In this document: piece after piece, positions 8,305 through 18,483 of the stretch
How positions within the stretch are numbered: position 1 is the stretch's first letter
Layout of the letters: each line of letters starts with the position of its first letter
NCBI GenBank assembly: GCA_039636795.1
Contig: CP143430.1
Location: 4,898,001 to 4,962,000 of the forward strand
DNA from: Micrococcaceae bacterium Sec5.1
GTDB taxonomy: Bacteria; Actinomycetota; Actinomycetes; Actinomycetales; Micrococcaceae
Direction: 5' to 3'
DNA: 64,000 bases
The notes under the pieces: model-generated
Databases searched by the model: none
What the model was told of the DNA's origin: nothing
Seen by the model: only the letters and a program-made list of their open reading frames with translations
Position numbers and translations under genes: made by a program

Positions 8305-8323
8305 TAGTTCAGATTGAAAACTA
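8305..8323. promoter_or_regulatory. Candidate ROK/XylR operator
   Basis: TAGTT-N9-AACTA forms an inverted repeat in the divergent xylR-xylA interval. A TTAGTT/AACTAA-like half-site pattern is what ROK xylose repressors typically bind, so this is the best operator candidate here. Confidence 0.5.
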
Positions 8324-8375
8324 ATTGGAGTGCTTTTTATCCATGGCCTCCTCGCCGCCTTGCAAAGGAGCAACA

Positions 8376-9563
8376 ATGACCCCGCAGCCAACTCCCCAGG
8401 ACCGTTTCACGTTTGGCCTTTGGACCGTGGGATGGACAGGCGCCGATCCCTTCGGCGTTGCAACCCGGGCAGCCCTGGACCCGATTGAAGCCGTCCACAA
8501 GCTCAGTGAACTCGGCGCTTACGGCATCACTTTCCACGACAATGACCTTGTCCCCTTTGACGCCAGCGCATCCGAGCGTGACCTCATCCTGAAGAACTTC
8601 AAGGGCGCAATGGCCGAAACGGGCCTCAAGGTTCCGATGGTTACCACCAACCTGTTCAGCCACCCCGTCTTCAAGGACGGCGGATTTACCTCCAACGACC
8701 GCTCCGTCCGACGCTTTGCCTTGAGCAAGATCCTGCGCAACATCGACCTCGCCGCTGAACTCGGCGCCGAGACGTTCGTGATGTGGGGCGGCCGCGAAGG
8801 CAGCGAGTACGACGGCTCCAAGGATCTCTCCGCGGCTTTGGACCGGATGAAGGAAGGCGTGGACACCGCCGCCGGATACATCAAAGAGAAGGGCTACGGC
8901 CTTCGGATTGCCCTGGAACCCAAGCCCAACGAGCCCCGCGGCGATATCTTCCTGCCCACTGTTGGCCACGGCCTGGCGTTCATCGCGCAGCTGGAACACG
9001 GCGACATCGTGGGCCTCAACCCCGAGACCGGCCACGAGCAAATGGCGGGCCTGAACTTCACCCACGGCATTGCACAGGCACTTTGGGCCGGCAAGCTCTT
9101 CCACATCGACCTCAACGGCCAGCGTGGGATCAAGTATGACCAAGACCTCGTCTTCGGCCATGGCGACCTCACCAGCGCCTTCTTCACCGTGGACCTCCTG
9201 GAGAATGGTTTCCCCAACGGCGGACCAAAGTACGATGGCCCCCGCCACTTCGATTACAAGCCCTCCCGCACCGACGGCTACGACGGCGTGTGGGAATCGG
9301 CCAAGTCCAACATGTCCATGTACCTGCTCCTGAAGGAACGCGCCCTTGCTTTCCGCGCCGATCCTGAGGTCCAGGAAGCGCTCACTACCTCGGGCGTGTT
9401 CGAGCTCGGCGAGCCCACGTTGAACGCTGGCGAAACCACTGCGGACCTGCTGGCTGACGCCAGCGCCTTCGACACGTTCGACGCCGACAAGGCCGCCGAG
9501 CGCTCGTTCGCCTTCGTCCGCCTCAACCAGCTGGCCATCGAGCACCTTCTGGGCGCGCGCTAA
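8376..9563 (+). CDS. xylA: Xylose isomerase
   Basis: A 395-aa class I xylose isomerase converting D-xylose to D-xylulose in the cytoplasm. The catalytic H54 and D57 are in TFHDNDLVP, in the same positions as in Streptomyces and Actinoplanes enzymes. [45 protein letters not shown] and [16 protein letters not shown] supply the metal-binding Glu/Asp/His set. ATG 8376 follows AAAGGAG at ideal spacing; the frame extends upstream but without a ribosome-binding site. First gene of xylAB, divergent from the ROK repressor. Confidence 0.95.
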   Translation: MTPQPTPQDRFTFGLWTVGWTGADPFGVATRAALDPIEAVHKLSELGAYGITFHDNDLVPFDASASERDLILKNFKGAMAETGLKVPMVTTNLFSHPVFKDGGFTSNDRSVRRFALSKILRNIDLAAELGAETFVMWGGREGSEYDGSKDLSAALDRMKEGVDTAAGYIKEKGYGLRIALEPKPNEPRGDIFLPTVGHGLAFIAQLEHGDIVGLNPETGHEQMAGLNFTHGIAQALWAGKLFHIDLNGQRGIKYDQDLVFGHGDLTSAFFTVDLLENGFPNGGPKYDGPRHFDYKPSRTDGYDGVWESAKSNMSMYLLLKERALAFRADPEVQEALTTSGVFELGEPTLNAGETTADLLADASAFDTFDADKAAERSFAFVRLNQLAIEHLLGAR

Positions 9564-9581
9564 AAATCAGCCATTCGCATT

Positions 9582-9639
9582 ACCGTCGCCGGGGTCACCA
9601 GGATTGCTTCATTTCGGGGCTGCCAGCCCCGGCGACGGT
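9582..9639 (+). promoter_or_regulatory. Overlapping alternative hairpins between xylA and xylB
   Basis: A perfect 13-bp inverted repeat (ACCGTCGCCGGGG at 9582-9594, partner at 9627-9639) spans a 32-base loop. Inside it, CGGGGCT (9615-9621) can instead pair with AGCCCCG (9625-9631) through a 3-base loop. The two helices compete for 9627-9631. No U-run follows, so processing, stabilisation or attenuation is more likely than simple termination. Confidence 0.6.
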
Positions 9640-9674
9640 CCGTACCGGAACAAGTCCCCAAAGGAACAAATCGC

Positions 9675-11105
9675 ATGCCTCTCGTCGCCGGGATCGACAG
9701 CTCCACCCAGTCCTGCAAAGTGGTCATCAGGGACTCAGACACTGGCGCCCTGGTGCGGCAGGGCCGCGCTTCGCATCCCGAGGGCACCGAGGTCCATCCA
9801 GATCACTGGTGGACTGCCCTTCAGGAAGCCATCAGCCAGGCGGGCGGCTTGGACGACGTCGATGCTGTCTCGGTGGGTGGCCAGCAGCATGGAATGGTGT
9901 GCCTGGACGAATCAGGAAGCGTGGTCCGCCCAGCGCTGCTGTGGAATGACACCCGATCCGCGCTGGACGCGGAAGAGCTGATCCTGGAAGCCGGCGAAGG
10001 TGATCCCGCGGCGGGAGCCGCATATTGGGCGGCCAGCACGGGGACCGTGCCCGTGGCATCCCTTACGGCCACCAAACTACGGTGGCTGGCTCGAAACGAG
10101 CCCGAGAATGCCCGACGCACTGCGGCCGCTTGCCTCCCGCACGACTGGCTGTCCTGGCGTTTGGCCGGTCATGGGCCGGGTACAGGGCCGTCATCTCTGG
10201 AGTTACTCCGGACTGATCGATCCGATGCTTCCGGCACAGGATACTTCTCCGCCGAGACGGGGGAATACTTGCCGGAAGTCTTGAAAAGCACGCTCGGCCA
10301 TGTCCCGGTGCTGCCGGCCGTCGTCGGGCCTTTAGATGCCGCCGGAAAGATGCCGAACGGTGCCTTGATCGGGCCAGGCGCAGGCGATAACGCCGCAGCG
10401 GGGCTGGGAGTCAGCGCCGCCGTCGGGGATGTTGTTATCTCGATCGGAACGTCCGGAACTGTCTTCGCTGTCTCGGACGTGCCGGCACGGGATGCGAGTG
10501 GGCTGGTGGCAGGATTTGCCGATGCCACGGGGAATTACCTGCCTCTTGCCTGTACGCTCAACGCCACCCGGATCTTCGATGCCACCGCTGCGTTGCTCGG
10601 CGTGGATCTGCCGGAACTCGGCAAGCTGGCCCTATCCGCGGCGGAAGGAGCCGTCGGCCTGACCCTGGTGCCGTACTTTGAAGGCGAACGGACGCCCAAT
10701 CTTCCGGACGCCACAGGCTCCCTTCATGGGCTCACGGTTTCCAACTACACGCCCGCCAACCTGGCCAGGGCCGCCGTCGAGGGTGTGTTGTGCTCCCTGG
10801 CCGATGGCCTCGCCGCCCTGCAAGCGCAAGGCGTGGCGGCCCGACGCATCATCCTTGTGGGCGGTGGCGCCCAGTCCGAAGCTGTACAGCAGGTTGCCGC
10901 TGAGGTCTTCGGATTGCCGGTCTTCGTACCCGCCCCTGGGGAGTATGTGGCAGACGGTGCGGCACGGCAAGCAGCTGGCGTCCTCTCGGGAAAGCTGCCC
11001 GATTGGCCCCTTGAAGGAATCGAGGTTGCTGCGTCCAAGGCAACCGGGACCCCCGGGTTCCTGACGAGGTACCGCCATTACGCCGCCAAGGCAGCCATGG
11101 GCTGA
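9675..11105 (+). CDS. xylB: Xylulokinase (FGGY family)
   Basis: A 476-aa FGGY carbohydrate kinase phosphorylating D-xylulose to xylulose 5-phosphate. The N-terminal phosphate loop is [19 protein letters not shown] and GGQQHGMV match the xylulose-binding region. The C-terminal ATPase half shows [24 protein letters not shown] and [11 protein letters not shown]. The ATG follows AAAGGAAC. It lies 111 bases after xylA, separated by the double hairpin, and is probably co-transcribed. Length and motifs are complete. Confidence 0.93.
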   Translation: MPLVAGIDSSTQSCKVVIRDSDTGALVRQGRASHPEGTEVHPDHWWTALQEAISQAGGLDDVDAVSVGGQQHGMVCLDESGSVVRPALLWNDTRSALDAEELILEAGEGDPAAGAAYWAASTGTVPVASLTATKLRWLARNEPENARRTAAACLPHDWLSWRLAGHGPGTGPSSLELLRTDRSDASGTGYFSAETGEYLPEVLKSTLGHVPVLPAVVGPLDAAGKMPNGALIGPGAGDNAAAGLGVSAAVGDVVISIGTSGTVFAVSDVPARDASGLVAGFADATGNYLPLACTLNATRIFDATAALLGVDLPELGKLALSAAEGAVGLTLVPYFEGERTPNLPDATGSLHGLTVSNYTPANLARAAVEGVLCSLADGLAALQAQGVAARRIILVGGGAQSEAVQQVAAEVFGLPVFVPAPGEYVADGAARQAAGVLSGKLPDWPLEGIEVAASKATGTPGFLTRYRHYAAKAAMG

Positions 11106-11134
11106 TCACCGCGCAGGTGCTCTATCGTGACAGG

Positions 11135-12157
11135 GTGAGCACTGAACAATCCGCACCAAGCAGGCCCCCTGTCATGGAGGACGTCGCCCGTGTTGCCGGC
11201 GTTTCCCACCAAACAGTGTCCCGTGTTCTGAACAACCACCCCAACGTGAGCCCAAAGACCCGCGAGCGCGTCGAGCAGGCCATCACTGAACTTGGGTACC
11301 GCCGCAACACCGCTGCACGCAGCTTGGTGACCCGGCGCTCCCAGACCATTGGTGTCCTGGGCAGTGAGTTGGCGCAGTACGGCCCGTCCCACACCCTCCT
11401 CGGAGTGCAGCAGGCCGCCAGGGACGCAGGGTACTTTGTCAGTGTCGCTGGCCTTCGGGAAGTCACGCCGGAGACCATCAGGGACGCCATGGCGCATTTC
11501 ATGGACCAAGGCGTGGACGGCATCGTCGTAACAGTGCCGCATCCTGGGACCTTTGACGTCCTCAAGGACATCACCGCCCAAGTGCCGCTGGTAGCCGTGG
11601 GCTCTCTCGGCGACGAGCACCTCAGCGGCGCCACCGTCGACCAGCGCGGAGGAGCCCGGCTTGCTGTCCAGCACCTCCTTGAGCTGGGTCACAAGCACAT
11701 CGGGCATCTTTCCGGGCCAGCTGATTGGATTGACGCAGTTGCCCGCACCGAGGGCTGGCGGGACGCGCTGCGTGAGGCCCGCTTGGAACCAGCGGCCCTC
11801 ATAGAGGGCGACTGGAGTGCCGAATGCGGCTATCGCGAGGGCCTGAAAATAGCCGCCGAACGTTCCATGACGGCGTTGTTTGTGGCCAACGACCAGATGG
11901 CTCTGGGGGTGCTCCGGGCGTTCCATGAAGCCGGTGTCCAGGTCCCCTCCGATATCAGTGTTGTGGGCTTCGACGATCAACCCGAAGCCGCTTACTTCAT
12001 CCCGCCGCTAACTACCGTGGCCCAGGACTTTGAGGAACTAGGCCAGCGCTGCATCGGCTTGCTACTGGATCGCTTGGAGACCGGCACTACGGGTACCCCA
12101 GTGACTGTGAAGCCCCGGCTCGTTGTCCGGTCCACGACGGCGCGGCTCGCTGAATAG
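11135..12157 (+). CDS. LacI-family regulator, probable AraR of the arabinose operon
   Basis: A 340-aa LacI repressor with HTH MEDVARVAGVSHQTVSRVL (about residues 14-32), hinge YRRNTAARSLVTRRSQTIG and effector domain ending with VVGFDDQPEAAYFIPPLTT. GTG 11135 is chosen because a TATCGT -10 box (11123-11128) sits 6 bases upstream and there is no good ribosome-binding site, suggesting a leaderless mRNA. It precedes araB in the same direction, and a LacI-type operator overlaps the araB promoter. It could alternatively control xylAB, but the ROK gene better fits that role. Confidence 0.83.
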   Translation: MSTEQSAPSRPPVMEDVARVAGVSHQTVSRVLNNHPNVSPKTRERVEQAITELGYRRNTAARSLVTRRSQTIGVLGSELAQYGPSHTLLGVQQAARDAGYFVSVAGLREVTPETIRDAMAHFMDQGVDGIVVTVPHPGTFDVLKDITAQVPLVAVGSLGDEHLSGATVDQRGGARLAVQHLLELGHKHIGHLSGPADWIDAVARTEGWRDALREARLEPAALIEGDWSAECGYREGLKIAAERSMTALFVANDQMALGVLRAFHEAGVQVPSDISVVGFDDQPEAAYFIPPLTTVAQDFEELGQRCIGLLLDRLETGTTGTPVTVKPRLVVRSTTARLAE

Positions 12158-12223
12158 CCCAAGTAAGTCGCAGCAGAGCGCGTTCTGGACGTTCAAAACG
12201 CGCTGATCTGCGACTTGGTTGGG
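12158..12223. repeat. Intergenic hairpin repeat, copy A
   Basis: It begins CCCAAGTAAGTCGCAG and ends CTGCGACTTGGTTGGG. Two nested stems are visible: AAGTCGCAG (12165-12173) with 12208-12216, and AGCGCGTT (12177-12184) with 12197-12204. It lies directly after the regulator stop. The same design recurs at 17225/18484 and 45953, so it is a repeat family that probably acts as a 3' end. Confidence 0.7.
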
Positions 12224-12262
12224 TCGGAGTGTCTGAAACAGCCCCACATGACGCCCATCCTC

Positions 12263-12290
12263 TTGACATCAAAGTTGTGAGCGCTAACAA
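12263..12290 (+). promoter_or_regulatory. araB promoter with overlapping LacI operator
   Basis: The -35 is TTGACA (12263-12268) and, 16 bases on, the -10 is TAACAA (12285-12290). The LacI-type operator TTGTGAGCGCTAACAA (12275-12290) covers the spacer and -10, so a bound repressor would block polymerase. Confidence 0.7.
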
Positions 12291-12364
12291 TTGCATCAGA
12301 CCTTCTTCATTTCTTCCACCCCGACCCCCGGCAATGAGGCCTTGGCCAGCCGGATGGAGACCCC

Positions 12365-14068
12365 ATGAATACCACTGAAAATCTCCCGCTCGACGAGCAG
12401 TTTGTCATCGGCGTGGACTACGGCACTTTGTCTGGTCGCGCCGTCGTCGTGCGCGTCTCGGACGGTGCCGAACTCGGCAGCGGCGTGTTCGAATATCCGC
12501 ACGCCGTTGTGTCCGACCGCCTGCCCACAACTGGTCAGCGGCTGCCCGCCGACTGGGCGCTCCAAGTGCCCAACGACTACCGCGACGTCCTGCGCAACGC
12601 GGTACCGGCCGCCGTCGCCGATGCCGGAATCAACCCGGAACATGTGGTGGGCATCGCCACTGACTTCACCGCTTGCACCATGGTCCCGACGACGGCGGAC
12701 GGCACTCCGCTGAACGAACTGGAACGCTTCGCGGACCGTCCTCACGCTTACGTCAAGCTGTGGCGTCACCACGCCGCGCAGCCGCAGGCCGACCGCATTA
12801 ACAAGCTCGCCGAAGAACGTGGAGAGGCATGGCTTCCCCGGTATGGCGGCCTGATCTCTTCAGAGTGGGAGTTCGCCAAGGGCTTGCAGCTGCTTGAGGA
12901 AGATCCCGACGTTTACAGCGCCATGGATCATTGGGTTGAGGCAGCCGACTGGATCGTCTGGCAGCTGTGCGGCAGCTACGTTCGAAATGCCTGCACCGCT
13001 GGCTACAAGGGCATCTACCAGGACGGCAAGTACCCGTCGGAGGATTTCCTCGCCGCCCTGAACCCCGACTTCAAGGGCTTCGTATCTGAAAAACTGGAGC
13101 ACACCATCGGCCGCTTGGGCGACGCCGCAGGCTACCTCACGGAAGAGGCAGCCGCCTGGACCGGCTTGCCTGCGGGAATTGCCGTAGCGGTGGGCAATGT
13201 GGACGCCCACGTCAGCGCTCCCGCAGCCAACGCTGTTGAGCCGGGACAACTCGTGGCCATCATGGGCACGTCCACATGCCACGTCATGAACGGTGACGTC
13301 CTGCGTGAAGTCCCGGGCATGTGCGGCGTCGTGGATGGCGGCATCGTGGACGGATTGTGGGGCTATGAAGCCGGACAATCCGGAGTTGGCGATATCTTCG
13401 GCTGGTTCACCAAGAACGGCGTTCCCCCTCACTACCACCAAGCAGCAGCCGCCAAGGGCCTGGGCATCCACGAATACCTCACCGAACTCGCAGAGAAGCA
13501 GGCGATCGGCGAGCACGGCCTGATCGCCCTGGACTGGCACTCAGGCAACCGCTCAGTGCTGGTGGATCACGAACTGTCGGGCGTCATAGTGGGCCAAACC
13601 CTGGCCACAAAGCCAGAAGACACCTACCGCGCGCTGCTGGAGGCCACGGCCTTCGGCACCCGGACCATCGTGGATGCATTCCGTGATTCCGGGGTACCGG
13701 TCAAGGAGTTCATCGTGGCTGGCGGACTATTGAAGAACAAGTTCCTGATGCAGGTCTACGCAGACATCACTGGCCTGCAGCTCTCCACGATCGGCTCGGA
13801 GCAGGGGCCTGCCCTCGGCTCGGCAATCCACGCCGCTGTAGCTGCCGGGAAGTACCAGGACATCCGCGAAGCGGCGGCATCCATGGCAGCTGCCCCGGGC
13901 GCTGTGTACACGCCGATCCCTGAAAATGTCAGGGCCTACGAGGCACTTTTCCAGGAATACCGCACCCTGCACGACTACTTCGGCCGCGGGACCAACAGCG
14001 TCATGCACCGCCTGAAGGCAATTCAGCGCGCTGCCCACACCGCCATCACAGAAGGGGTCAACGCATGA
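12365..14068 (+). CDS. araB: Ribulokinase
   Basis: A 567-aa FGGY kinase phosphorylating L-ribulose. The N-terminal loop is GVDYGTLSGRAVVV; GIATDFTACTMVP, RPHAYVKLWRHHAAQPQAD and GLISSEWEFAKGLQ are characteristic of AraB. The C-terminal half has AIMGTSTCHVM and VAGGLLKNKFLMQVYADI. The ATG lies 10 bases after GGATGGAG. First gene of araBDA; its end overlaps araD by four bases (ATGA). The length is typical of the family. Confidence 0.95.
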   Translation: MNTTENLPLDEQFVIGVDYGTLSGRAVVVRVSDGAELGSGVFEYPHAVVSDRLPTTGQRLPADWALQVPNDYRDVLRNAVPAAVADAGINPEHVVGIATDFTACTMVPTTADGTPLNELERFADRPHAYVKLWRHHAAQPQADRINKLAEERGEAWLPRYGGLISSEWEFAKGLQLLEEDPDVYSAMDHWVEAADWIVWQLCGSYVRNACTAGYKGIYQDGKYPSEDFLAALNPDFKGFVSEKLEHTIGRLGDAAGYLTEEAAAWTGLPAGIAVAVGNVDAHVSAPAANAVEPGQLVAIMGTSTCHVMNGDVLREVPGMCGVVDGGIVDGLWGYEAGQSGVGDIFGWFTKNGVPPHYHQAAAAKGLGIHEYLTELAEKQAIGEHGLIALDWHSGNRSVLVDHELSGVIVGQTLATKPEDTYRALLEATAFGTRTIVDAFRDSGVPVKEFIVAGGLLKNKFLMQVYADITGLQLSTIGSEQGPALGSAIHAAVAAGKYQDIREAAASMAAAPGAVYTPIPENVRAYEALFQEYRTLHDYFGRGTNSVMHRLKAIQRAAHTAITEGVNA

Positions 14069-14772
14069 GCACGCTCTTGGAAACCATCGCGAAAGTCCGG
14101 CGCGAAGTCTGCGACCTCCACGCTGAGCTGACCCGCTACAAGCTGGTTGTCTGGACTGCGGGCAACGTCTCCGGACGGATCCCTGGCTACGACCTCATGG
14201 TCATCAAGCCCTCCGGTGTCTCCTATGACGAGCTGACCCCCGAGCACATGGTGGTCACGGACCTTTACGGGACTCCCGTCAGGGGCATCAACATCGGAAG
14301 CGGCGGAACCGTTGACTGGGGCAACCCGGACCTCTCCCCGTCCTCTGACACTGCAGCCCATGCCTACGTCTACCGGCACATGCCCGAGGTTGGCGGAGTG
14401 GTGCACACCCACTCCACCTATGCCACGGCCTGGGCAGCCCGGGGCGAAGAGATCCCCTGCGTGCTGACCATGATGGGCGACGAGTTCGGCGGCCCGATCC
14501 CGGTAGGCCCGTTCGCACTGATCGGAGACGATTCGATCGGACAGGGAATCGTGGAGACCCTCAAGAACTCCCACTCCCCCGCCGTGCTCATGCAGAACCA
14601 CGGACCTTTCACCATCGGCAAGGACGCGAGGTCCGCGGTGAAGGCAGCCGTGATGTGCGAGGAAGTGGCAAAGACGGTGCACGTCTCCCGGCAACTCGGC
14701 GAACCCCTCCCCATTGACCAGGCCAAGATCGACTCGCTCTACAACCGCTACCAAAACGTCTACGGCCGCTAA
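14065..14772 (+). CDS. araD: L-ribulose-5-phosphate 4-epimerase
   Basis: A 235-aa class II aldolase-fold epimerase converting L-ribulose 5-phosphate to D-xylulose 5-phosphate. [10 protein letters not shown] and [10 protein letters not shown] bind the phosphate end, and [16 protein letters not shown] supplies the zinc histidines. [12 protein letters not shown] contributes the third metal histidine. The start overlaps the araB stop (ATGA), so translation is coupled. Length is normal for AraD. Confidence 0.94.
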   Translation: MSTLLETIAKVRREVCDLHAELTRYKLVVWTAGNVSGRIPGYDLMVIKPSGVSYDELTPEHMVVTDLYGTPVRGINIGSGGTVDWGNPDLSPSSDTAAHAYVYRHMPEVGGVVHTHSTYATAWAARGEEIPCVLTMMGDEFGGPIPVGPFALIGDDSIGQGIVETLKNSHSPAVLMQNHGPFTIGKDARSAVKAAVMCEEVAKTVHVSRQLGEPLPIDQAKIDSLYNRYQNVYGR

Positions 14773-14801
14773 AGCGGACGACCACCACACTTTCAGGAGC
14801 C

Positions 14802-16328
14802 ATGAAAATGCCCAGCGCCAACAATACGTCCCTTGATCAGTACGAGGTCTGGTTCCTCACCGGCAGCCAGCACCTCTACGGCGAAGACGTCCTCAAGCAG
14901 GTCGCCTCGCAATCGCAGGAGATTGCCAACTCCCTCAACGATTCCTCGGACGTGCCGGTCAAGCTCGTGTGGAAGCCGGTCCTCACAGATACCGACGCCA
15001 TCCGCCGCACCGCGCTGGAAGCGAACTCGAACGATTCCGTGATCGGCGTGACCGCCTGGATGCACACGTTCAGCCCGGCCAAGATGTGGATCCAGGGCCT
15101 GGACGCCCTGCGCAAGCCGCTCCTGCACCTGCACACACAGGCCAACCGTGACCTGCCGTGGGCCGATATCGACTTCGACTTCATGAACCTGAACCAGGCA
15201 GCGCACGGCGACCGTGAATTCGGGTATATCCAGTCGCGCCTCGGCGTGCCGCGGAAGACCGTCGTCGGGCATGTCAGTAACCCTGACATTGCCCGCCAGG
15301 TAGGCGCCTGGCAGCGCGCCTCGGCCGGTTGGGCCGCTGTGCGGACGCTGAAGCTGACCCGTTTCGGCGACAACATGCGCAACGTCGCCGTCACCGAAGG
15401 CGACAAGACCGAAGCCGAGCTGCGCTTCGGCGTCTCGGTCAACACCTGGTCCGTGAACGAACTCGCCGACGCCGTTCACGGCGCTGCGGAGTCCGACGTC
15501 GACGCCCTGGTTGCCGAGTATGAGAACCTCTACGAGGTGGTTCCGGAACTGCAAAAAGACGGTGCGCGGCACGAGTCGCTGCGCTACAGCGCGAGGATCG
15601 AACTCGGTCTCCGCAGCTTCCTGGAAGCGAACGGCTCAGCCGCGTTCACGACGTCGTTCGAGGACCTGGGCGAACTCCGCCAGCTCCCCGGCATGGCAGT
15701 CCAGCGGCTCATGGCTGACGGCTACGGCTTTGGCGCCGAGGGCGACTGGAAGACCGCCATCCTGGTCCGCGCCGCCAAGGTCATGGGCGCGGGGCTGCCC
15801 GGCGGCGCCTCGCTCATGGAGGACTACACCTACCACCTTGAGCCCGGCTCGGAGAAGATCCTGGGCGCGCACATGCTGGAGGTCTGCCCCTCCCTGACCG
15901 CAAAGAAGCCACGTGTGGAGATCCACCCGCTGGGCATTGGCGGCAAGGAAGACCCCGTACGCATGGTGTTCGATACGGACGCCGGCCCCGGCATTGTGGT
16001 CGCACTGTCCGACATGCGCGATCGATTCCGCTTGGTAGCGAATGTGGTGGACGTCGTCGATCTCGACCAGCCGCTGCCCAACCTTCCGGTGGCCCGCGCA
16101 CTGTGGGAGCCCAAGCCCAACTTCGCAACGTCGGCCGCAGCCTGGCTCACTGCCGGCGCCGCCCACCACACGGTACTGTCTACGCAGGTGGGCCTGGAGG
16201 TGTTCGAGGACTTCGCCGAAATCGCCAAGACTGAACTCCTGACCATCGACGAGGACACCACCATCAAACAGTTCAAGAAGGAACTGAACTGGAACGCCGC
16301 CTACTACAAGCTGGCCGGCGGCCTGTGA
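14802..16328 (+). CDS. araA: L-arabinose isomerase
   Basis: A 508-aa enzyme converting L-arabinose to L-ribulose with Mn2+. Signature segments are [13 protein letters not shown] near the N-terminus, [25 protein letters not shown], and the catalytic region [20 protein letters not shown]. An AGGAG lies just before the ATG. It is third in araBDA, 29 bases after araD, and overlaps the next gene by GTGA. Length is close to the E. coli enzyme. Confidence 0.95.
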   Translation: MKMPSANNTSLDQYEVWFLTGSQHLYGEDVLKQVASQSQEIANSLNDSSDVPVKLVWKPVLTDTDAIRRTALEANSNDSVIGVTAWMHTFSPAKMWIQGLDALRKPLLHLHTQANRDLPWADIDFDFMNLNQAAHGDREFGYIQSRLGVPRKTVVGHVSNPDIARQVGAWQRASAGWAAVRTLKLTRFGDNMRNVAVTEGDKTEAELRFGVSVNTWSVNELADAVHGAAESDVDALVAEYENLYEVVPELQKDGARHESLRYSARIELGLRSFLEANGSAAFTTSFEDLGELRQLPGMAVQRLMADGYGFGAEGDWKTAILVRAAKVMGAGLPGGASLMEDYTYHLEPGSEKILGAHMLEVCPSLTAKKPRVEIHPLGIGGKEDPVRMVFDTDAGPGIVVALSDMRDRFRLVANVVDVVDLDQPLPNLPVARALWEPKPNFATSAAAWLTAGAAHHTVLSTQVGLEVFEDFAEIAKTELLTIDEDTTIKQFKKELNWNAAYYKLAGGL

Positions 16329-17221
16329 GCAGCGAATTCACGCTGGAGTCCGGCGGTTACCGGGCTGTCATCACAGCCCGGGCCGCGGCGCTGCGTGTTT
16401 TGCAGTTCCAGGGCCGCGACCTCGTGGTTCCCTTTGCGGCCGGCGAACCAATCCCGGATTACCGGGGAATCATCGCGGCGCCGTGGCCCAACCGGATTGC
16501 CGACGGTGCCTATCGTTTCAATGGCAAGGTGCATCACTTGCCCGTCAACGAACCGGACCGGGGCACGTCCTTGCACGGCCTCGCATTTCCCCTGGATTGG
16601 GTACTGAAAGAGTCCGACGCCGATTCACTCACGTTGACCTGCACAGTTGGGCCCACGCCGGGATACCCGTTCGTACTGGAGCTCTCGGCTCGGTACGTGT
16701 TGGACGACGCCGGGCTGCACACGCGGGTAACTGCCTTGAACGCAGCCGACGCTCCGGCACCGTACGGCGTGTGCCCGCACCCTTATCTCGTGGCCGGGTC
16801 GTCGCCGCTGGATCAGTGTGTCCTCGATTTTGCTGCGGATAGCTTCCTTGAGGTCACCCCTGACAGGCTGCTGCCCGTTGGTGTTGTGGGAGTTGAGGGC
16901 CACGCTTTCGATTTCCGGACCCCGCGCGCCATCGGCACCACTGAGATCGACCATGCGTTCACAGGAATAGCGTTCGACGGCGGGCTGGCGCGGCTTTCGC
17001 TGCGCGACCCGGCGGGCACCGGCGTCGGGATGTCCTGGGACGAAAGCTGCCCATGGCTGCAGATCCATACGGCTGACAAGCCGGCACCGCTTCCAAACCG
17101 GTTGGGCTTGGCCGTAGAGCCGATGACCTGCCCGCCCGACTCGTTCAACAGCGGTACTGACCTGATCCGCCTGGAACCCGGTGCCGAGCACACTTCGGCG
17201 TGGAGCATCTACGCCCTGTAG
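16325..17221 (+). CDS. Aldose 1-epimerase family protein
   Basis: A 298-aa galactose-mutarotase-like beta-sandwich protein. The N-terminus shows [35 protein letters not shown] and GTSLHGLAF are family landmarks. The catalytic histidine is expected in [10 protein letters not shown] and the catalytic glutamate in [16 protein letters not shown]. The GTG start overlaps the araA stop (GTGA), so it belongs to the ara operon and may interconvert arabinose anomers. Its natural 3' hairpin was split by the IS30 insertion. Confidence 0.85.
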   Translation: MSSEFTLESGGYRAVITARAAALRVLQFQGRDLVVPFAAGEPIPDYRGIIAAPWPNRIADGAYRFNGKVHHLPVNEPDRGTSLHGLAFPLDWVLKESDADSLTLTCTVGPTPGYPFVLELSARYVLDDAGLHTRVTALNAADAPAPYGVCPHPYLVAGSSPLDQCVLDFAADSFLEVTPDRLLPVGVVGVEGHAFDFRTPRAIGTTEIDHAFTGIAFDGGLARLSLRDPAGTGVGMSWDESCPWLQIHTADKPAPLPNRLGLAVEPMTCPPDSFNSGTDLIRLEPGAEHTSAWSIYAL

Positions 17222-17224
17222 TTA

Positions 17225-17259
17225 CCCGACTGGGTAGCAGTAGTGCGCGTTCTGAGCGG
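17225..17259. repeat. Intergenic hairpin repeat, copy C, left half
   Basis: CAGTAGTGCGCGTT (17238-17251) is one arm of a hairpin whose other arm, AACGCGCACTGCTG, lies at 18492-18505 on the far side of the IS element. Joined, the two halves recreate a copy of the element seen at 12158 and 45953. Confidence 0.65.
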
Positions 17260-18483
17260 GCGGTTTCTAGCGGTTATCGCAACAGGAAGGTTCTGATCAT
17301 CTCATTGGGGGTGCAGAAGTCGAATCGTTGGCGGGGTCTGTCGTTGAGTTCGTGGGCGACGTAGTCGAGGTCTGTTTGGCTGTAGATGCTTAGGTCTGAG
17401 CCTTTGGGGAAGTACTGGCGCAGGAGCCCGTTGGTGTTCTCGTTCGAGCCGCGTTGCCAAGGTGAGTGGGGATCGCAGAAGTAGATATCGATATCGGCTG
17501 CGATCTTCACTTCCTTGTGCCTGCGCATCTCGGTGCCTTGGTCCCAGGTCAGGGAGGGCCTCAGTTCCTCGGGAAGGGCGCCCATTTTGCGGATCAGCCC
17601 ATCCCGAACGGACTCCGCACGGTTTTCTCCGGTCGGGACATGGAGGAGCATCACGAACCCGGTCGTGCGCTCCACTACGGTGCCGATGGCGGTTTTCCCG
17701 TCCTTGCCTACGATCAAGTCGCCTTCCCAATGTCCTGGCACGGCACGGTCTTCGACCTCCGCGGGGCGGTCGGCGATCATGACCTTGTCCTGGATTCTGC
17801 CGCGGCGTTCGTCGGGGCGGCGTTGGGGTTTGCGCAGGGTCCGGCCGGTGCGCAGGTTCTTGACCAGTTCCCGCTTCAGTCCGCCCCGGGACTCAAGATA
17901 GAGGGACTGGTAGATGGTCTCGTGTGACACCCACATCTCCGGGTTGTTCGGGAAGTCCTTGCGGAGTCTGCCGGCGATCTGGACCGGTGAGTCTTTCTTG
18001 CCGAGCCGCTTTTCGACTTCCTCGCGCAGGGTTTGGTTGCTGTTGAGCTTAGCGGTCTTGGGCCGAGCTGCCCGGGCGTGGGCACGAGCATGGGCGGTGG
18101 TAGCCCGGTAGAAAAAGACCTTGTCAGCGTTCCGCCGCAGCTCCCGGGAGATCGTTGACGGGGACCGGCCCAACCGTCTGGCGATCTCACGGACCGATTC
18201 CTTGCCCCGCCATAAGGAGATCAACTCCCGCTCCTCGAAAGACAGGGAACGGCCGGTCAGGGCCCGGCCCCTGCGGGGCCGGACCCCTCCCGAGGACCTC
18301 AGCTCACGGCGGACCGTCGTCACGGACCACCCGACGGACGCACCTGCATCTTCGAAACGCGCGCCGTCGGAAACCTGCTGCCAGAAAGACTGAACAACCT
18401 CAGCAACCAAACGATTCGTAAACTTCACCATGGCAATCGACACCCTTCAATAATCAGGTGTTGCGATCACAGCATGATTCAGC
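17260..18483 (-). mobile_element. IS30-family insertion sequence
   Basis: About 1.22 kb, containing one full-length transposase. The terminal inverted repeats read inward GCGGTTTCTAGCGGTTATCG.. on the left and GCTGAATCATGCTGTGATCG.. on the right, with 18 of 25 positions identical. A short GCG is present at both junctions and could be the target duplication; the exact ends are uncertain by 1-3 bases. It sits in the loop of an intergenic hairpin between the ara operon and the rhamnose regulator. IS30 elements are known to favour palindromic targets. Confidence 0.8.
17274..18443 (-). CDS. IS30-family transposase
   Basis: A 389-aa DDE transposase. The N-terminal HTH region has LIAxWRGKES-like LISLWRGKESVREIARRLGR and SPSTISRELRRN. 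The catalytic core shows GHWEGDLIVGKDGKTAIGT (first Asp), LTWDQGTEM (second Asp) and PHSPWQRGSNENTNGLLRQ (Glu). It is full length with no frameshift, so it may be active. The start is GTG 18443; an ATG at 18431 in the same frame is equally plausible. Confidence 0.92.
   Translation of the reverse strand: MSIAMVKFTNRLVAEVVQSFWQQVSDGARFEDAGASVGWSVTTVRRELRSSGGVRPRRGRALTGRSLSFEERELISLWRGKESVREIARRLGRSPSTISRELRRNADKVFFYRATTAHARAHARAARPKTAKLNSNQTLREEVEKRLGKKDSPVQIAGRLRKDFPNNPEMWVSHETIYQSLYLESRGGLKRELVKNLRTGRTLRKPQRRPDERRGRIQDKVMIADRPAEVEDRAVPGHWEGDLIVGKDGKTAIGTVVERTTGFVMLLHVPTGENRAESVRDGLIRKMGALPEELRPSLTWDQGTEMRRHKEVKIAADIDIYFCDPHSPWQRGSNENTNGLLRQYFPKGSDLSIYSQTDLDYVAHELNDRPRQRFDFCTPNEMIRTFLLR

Noticed and set aside
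8337..9545. 402-aa minus-strand frame opposite xylA
   Set aside because: Antisense shadow of a gene with complete catalytic residues.
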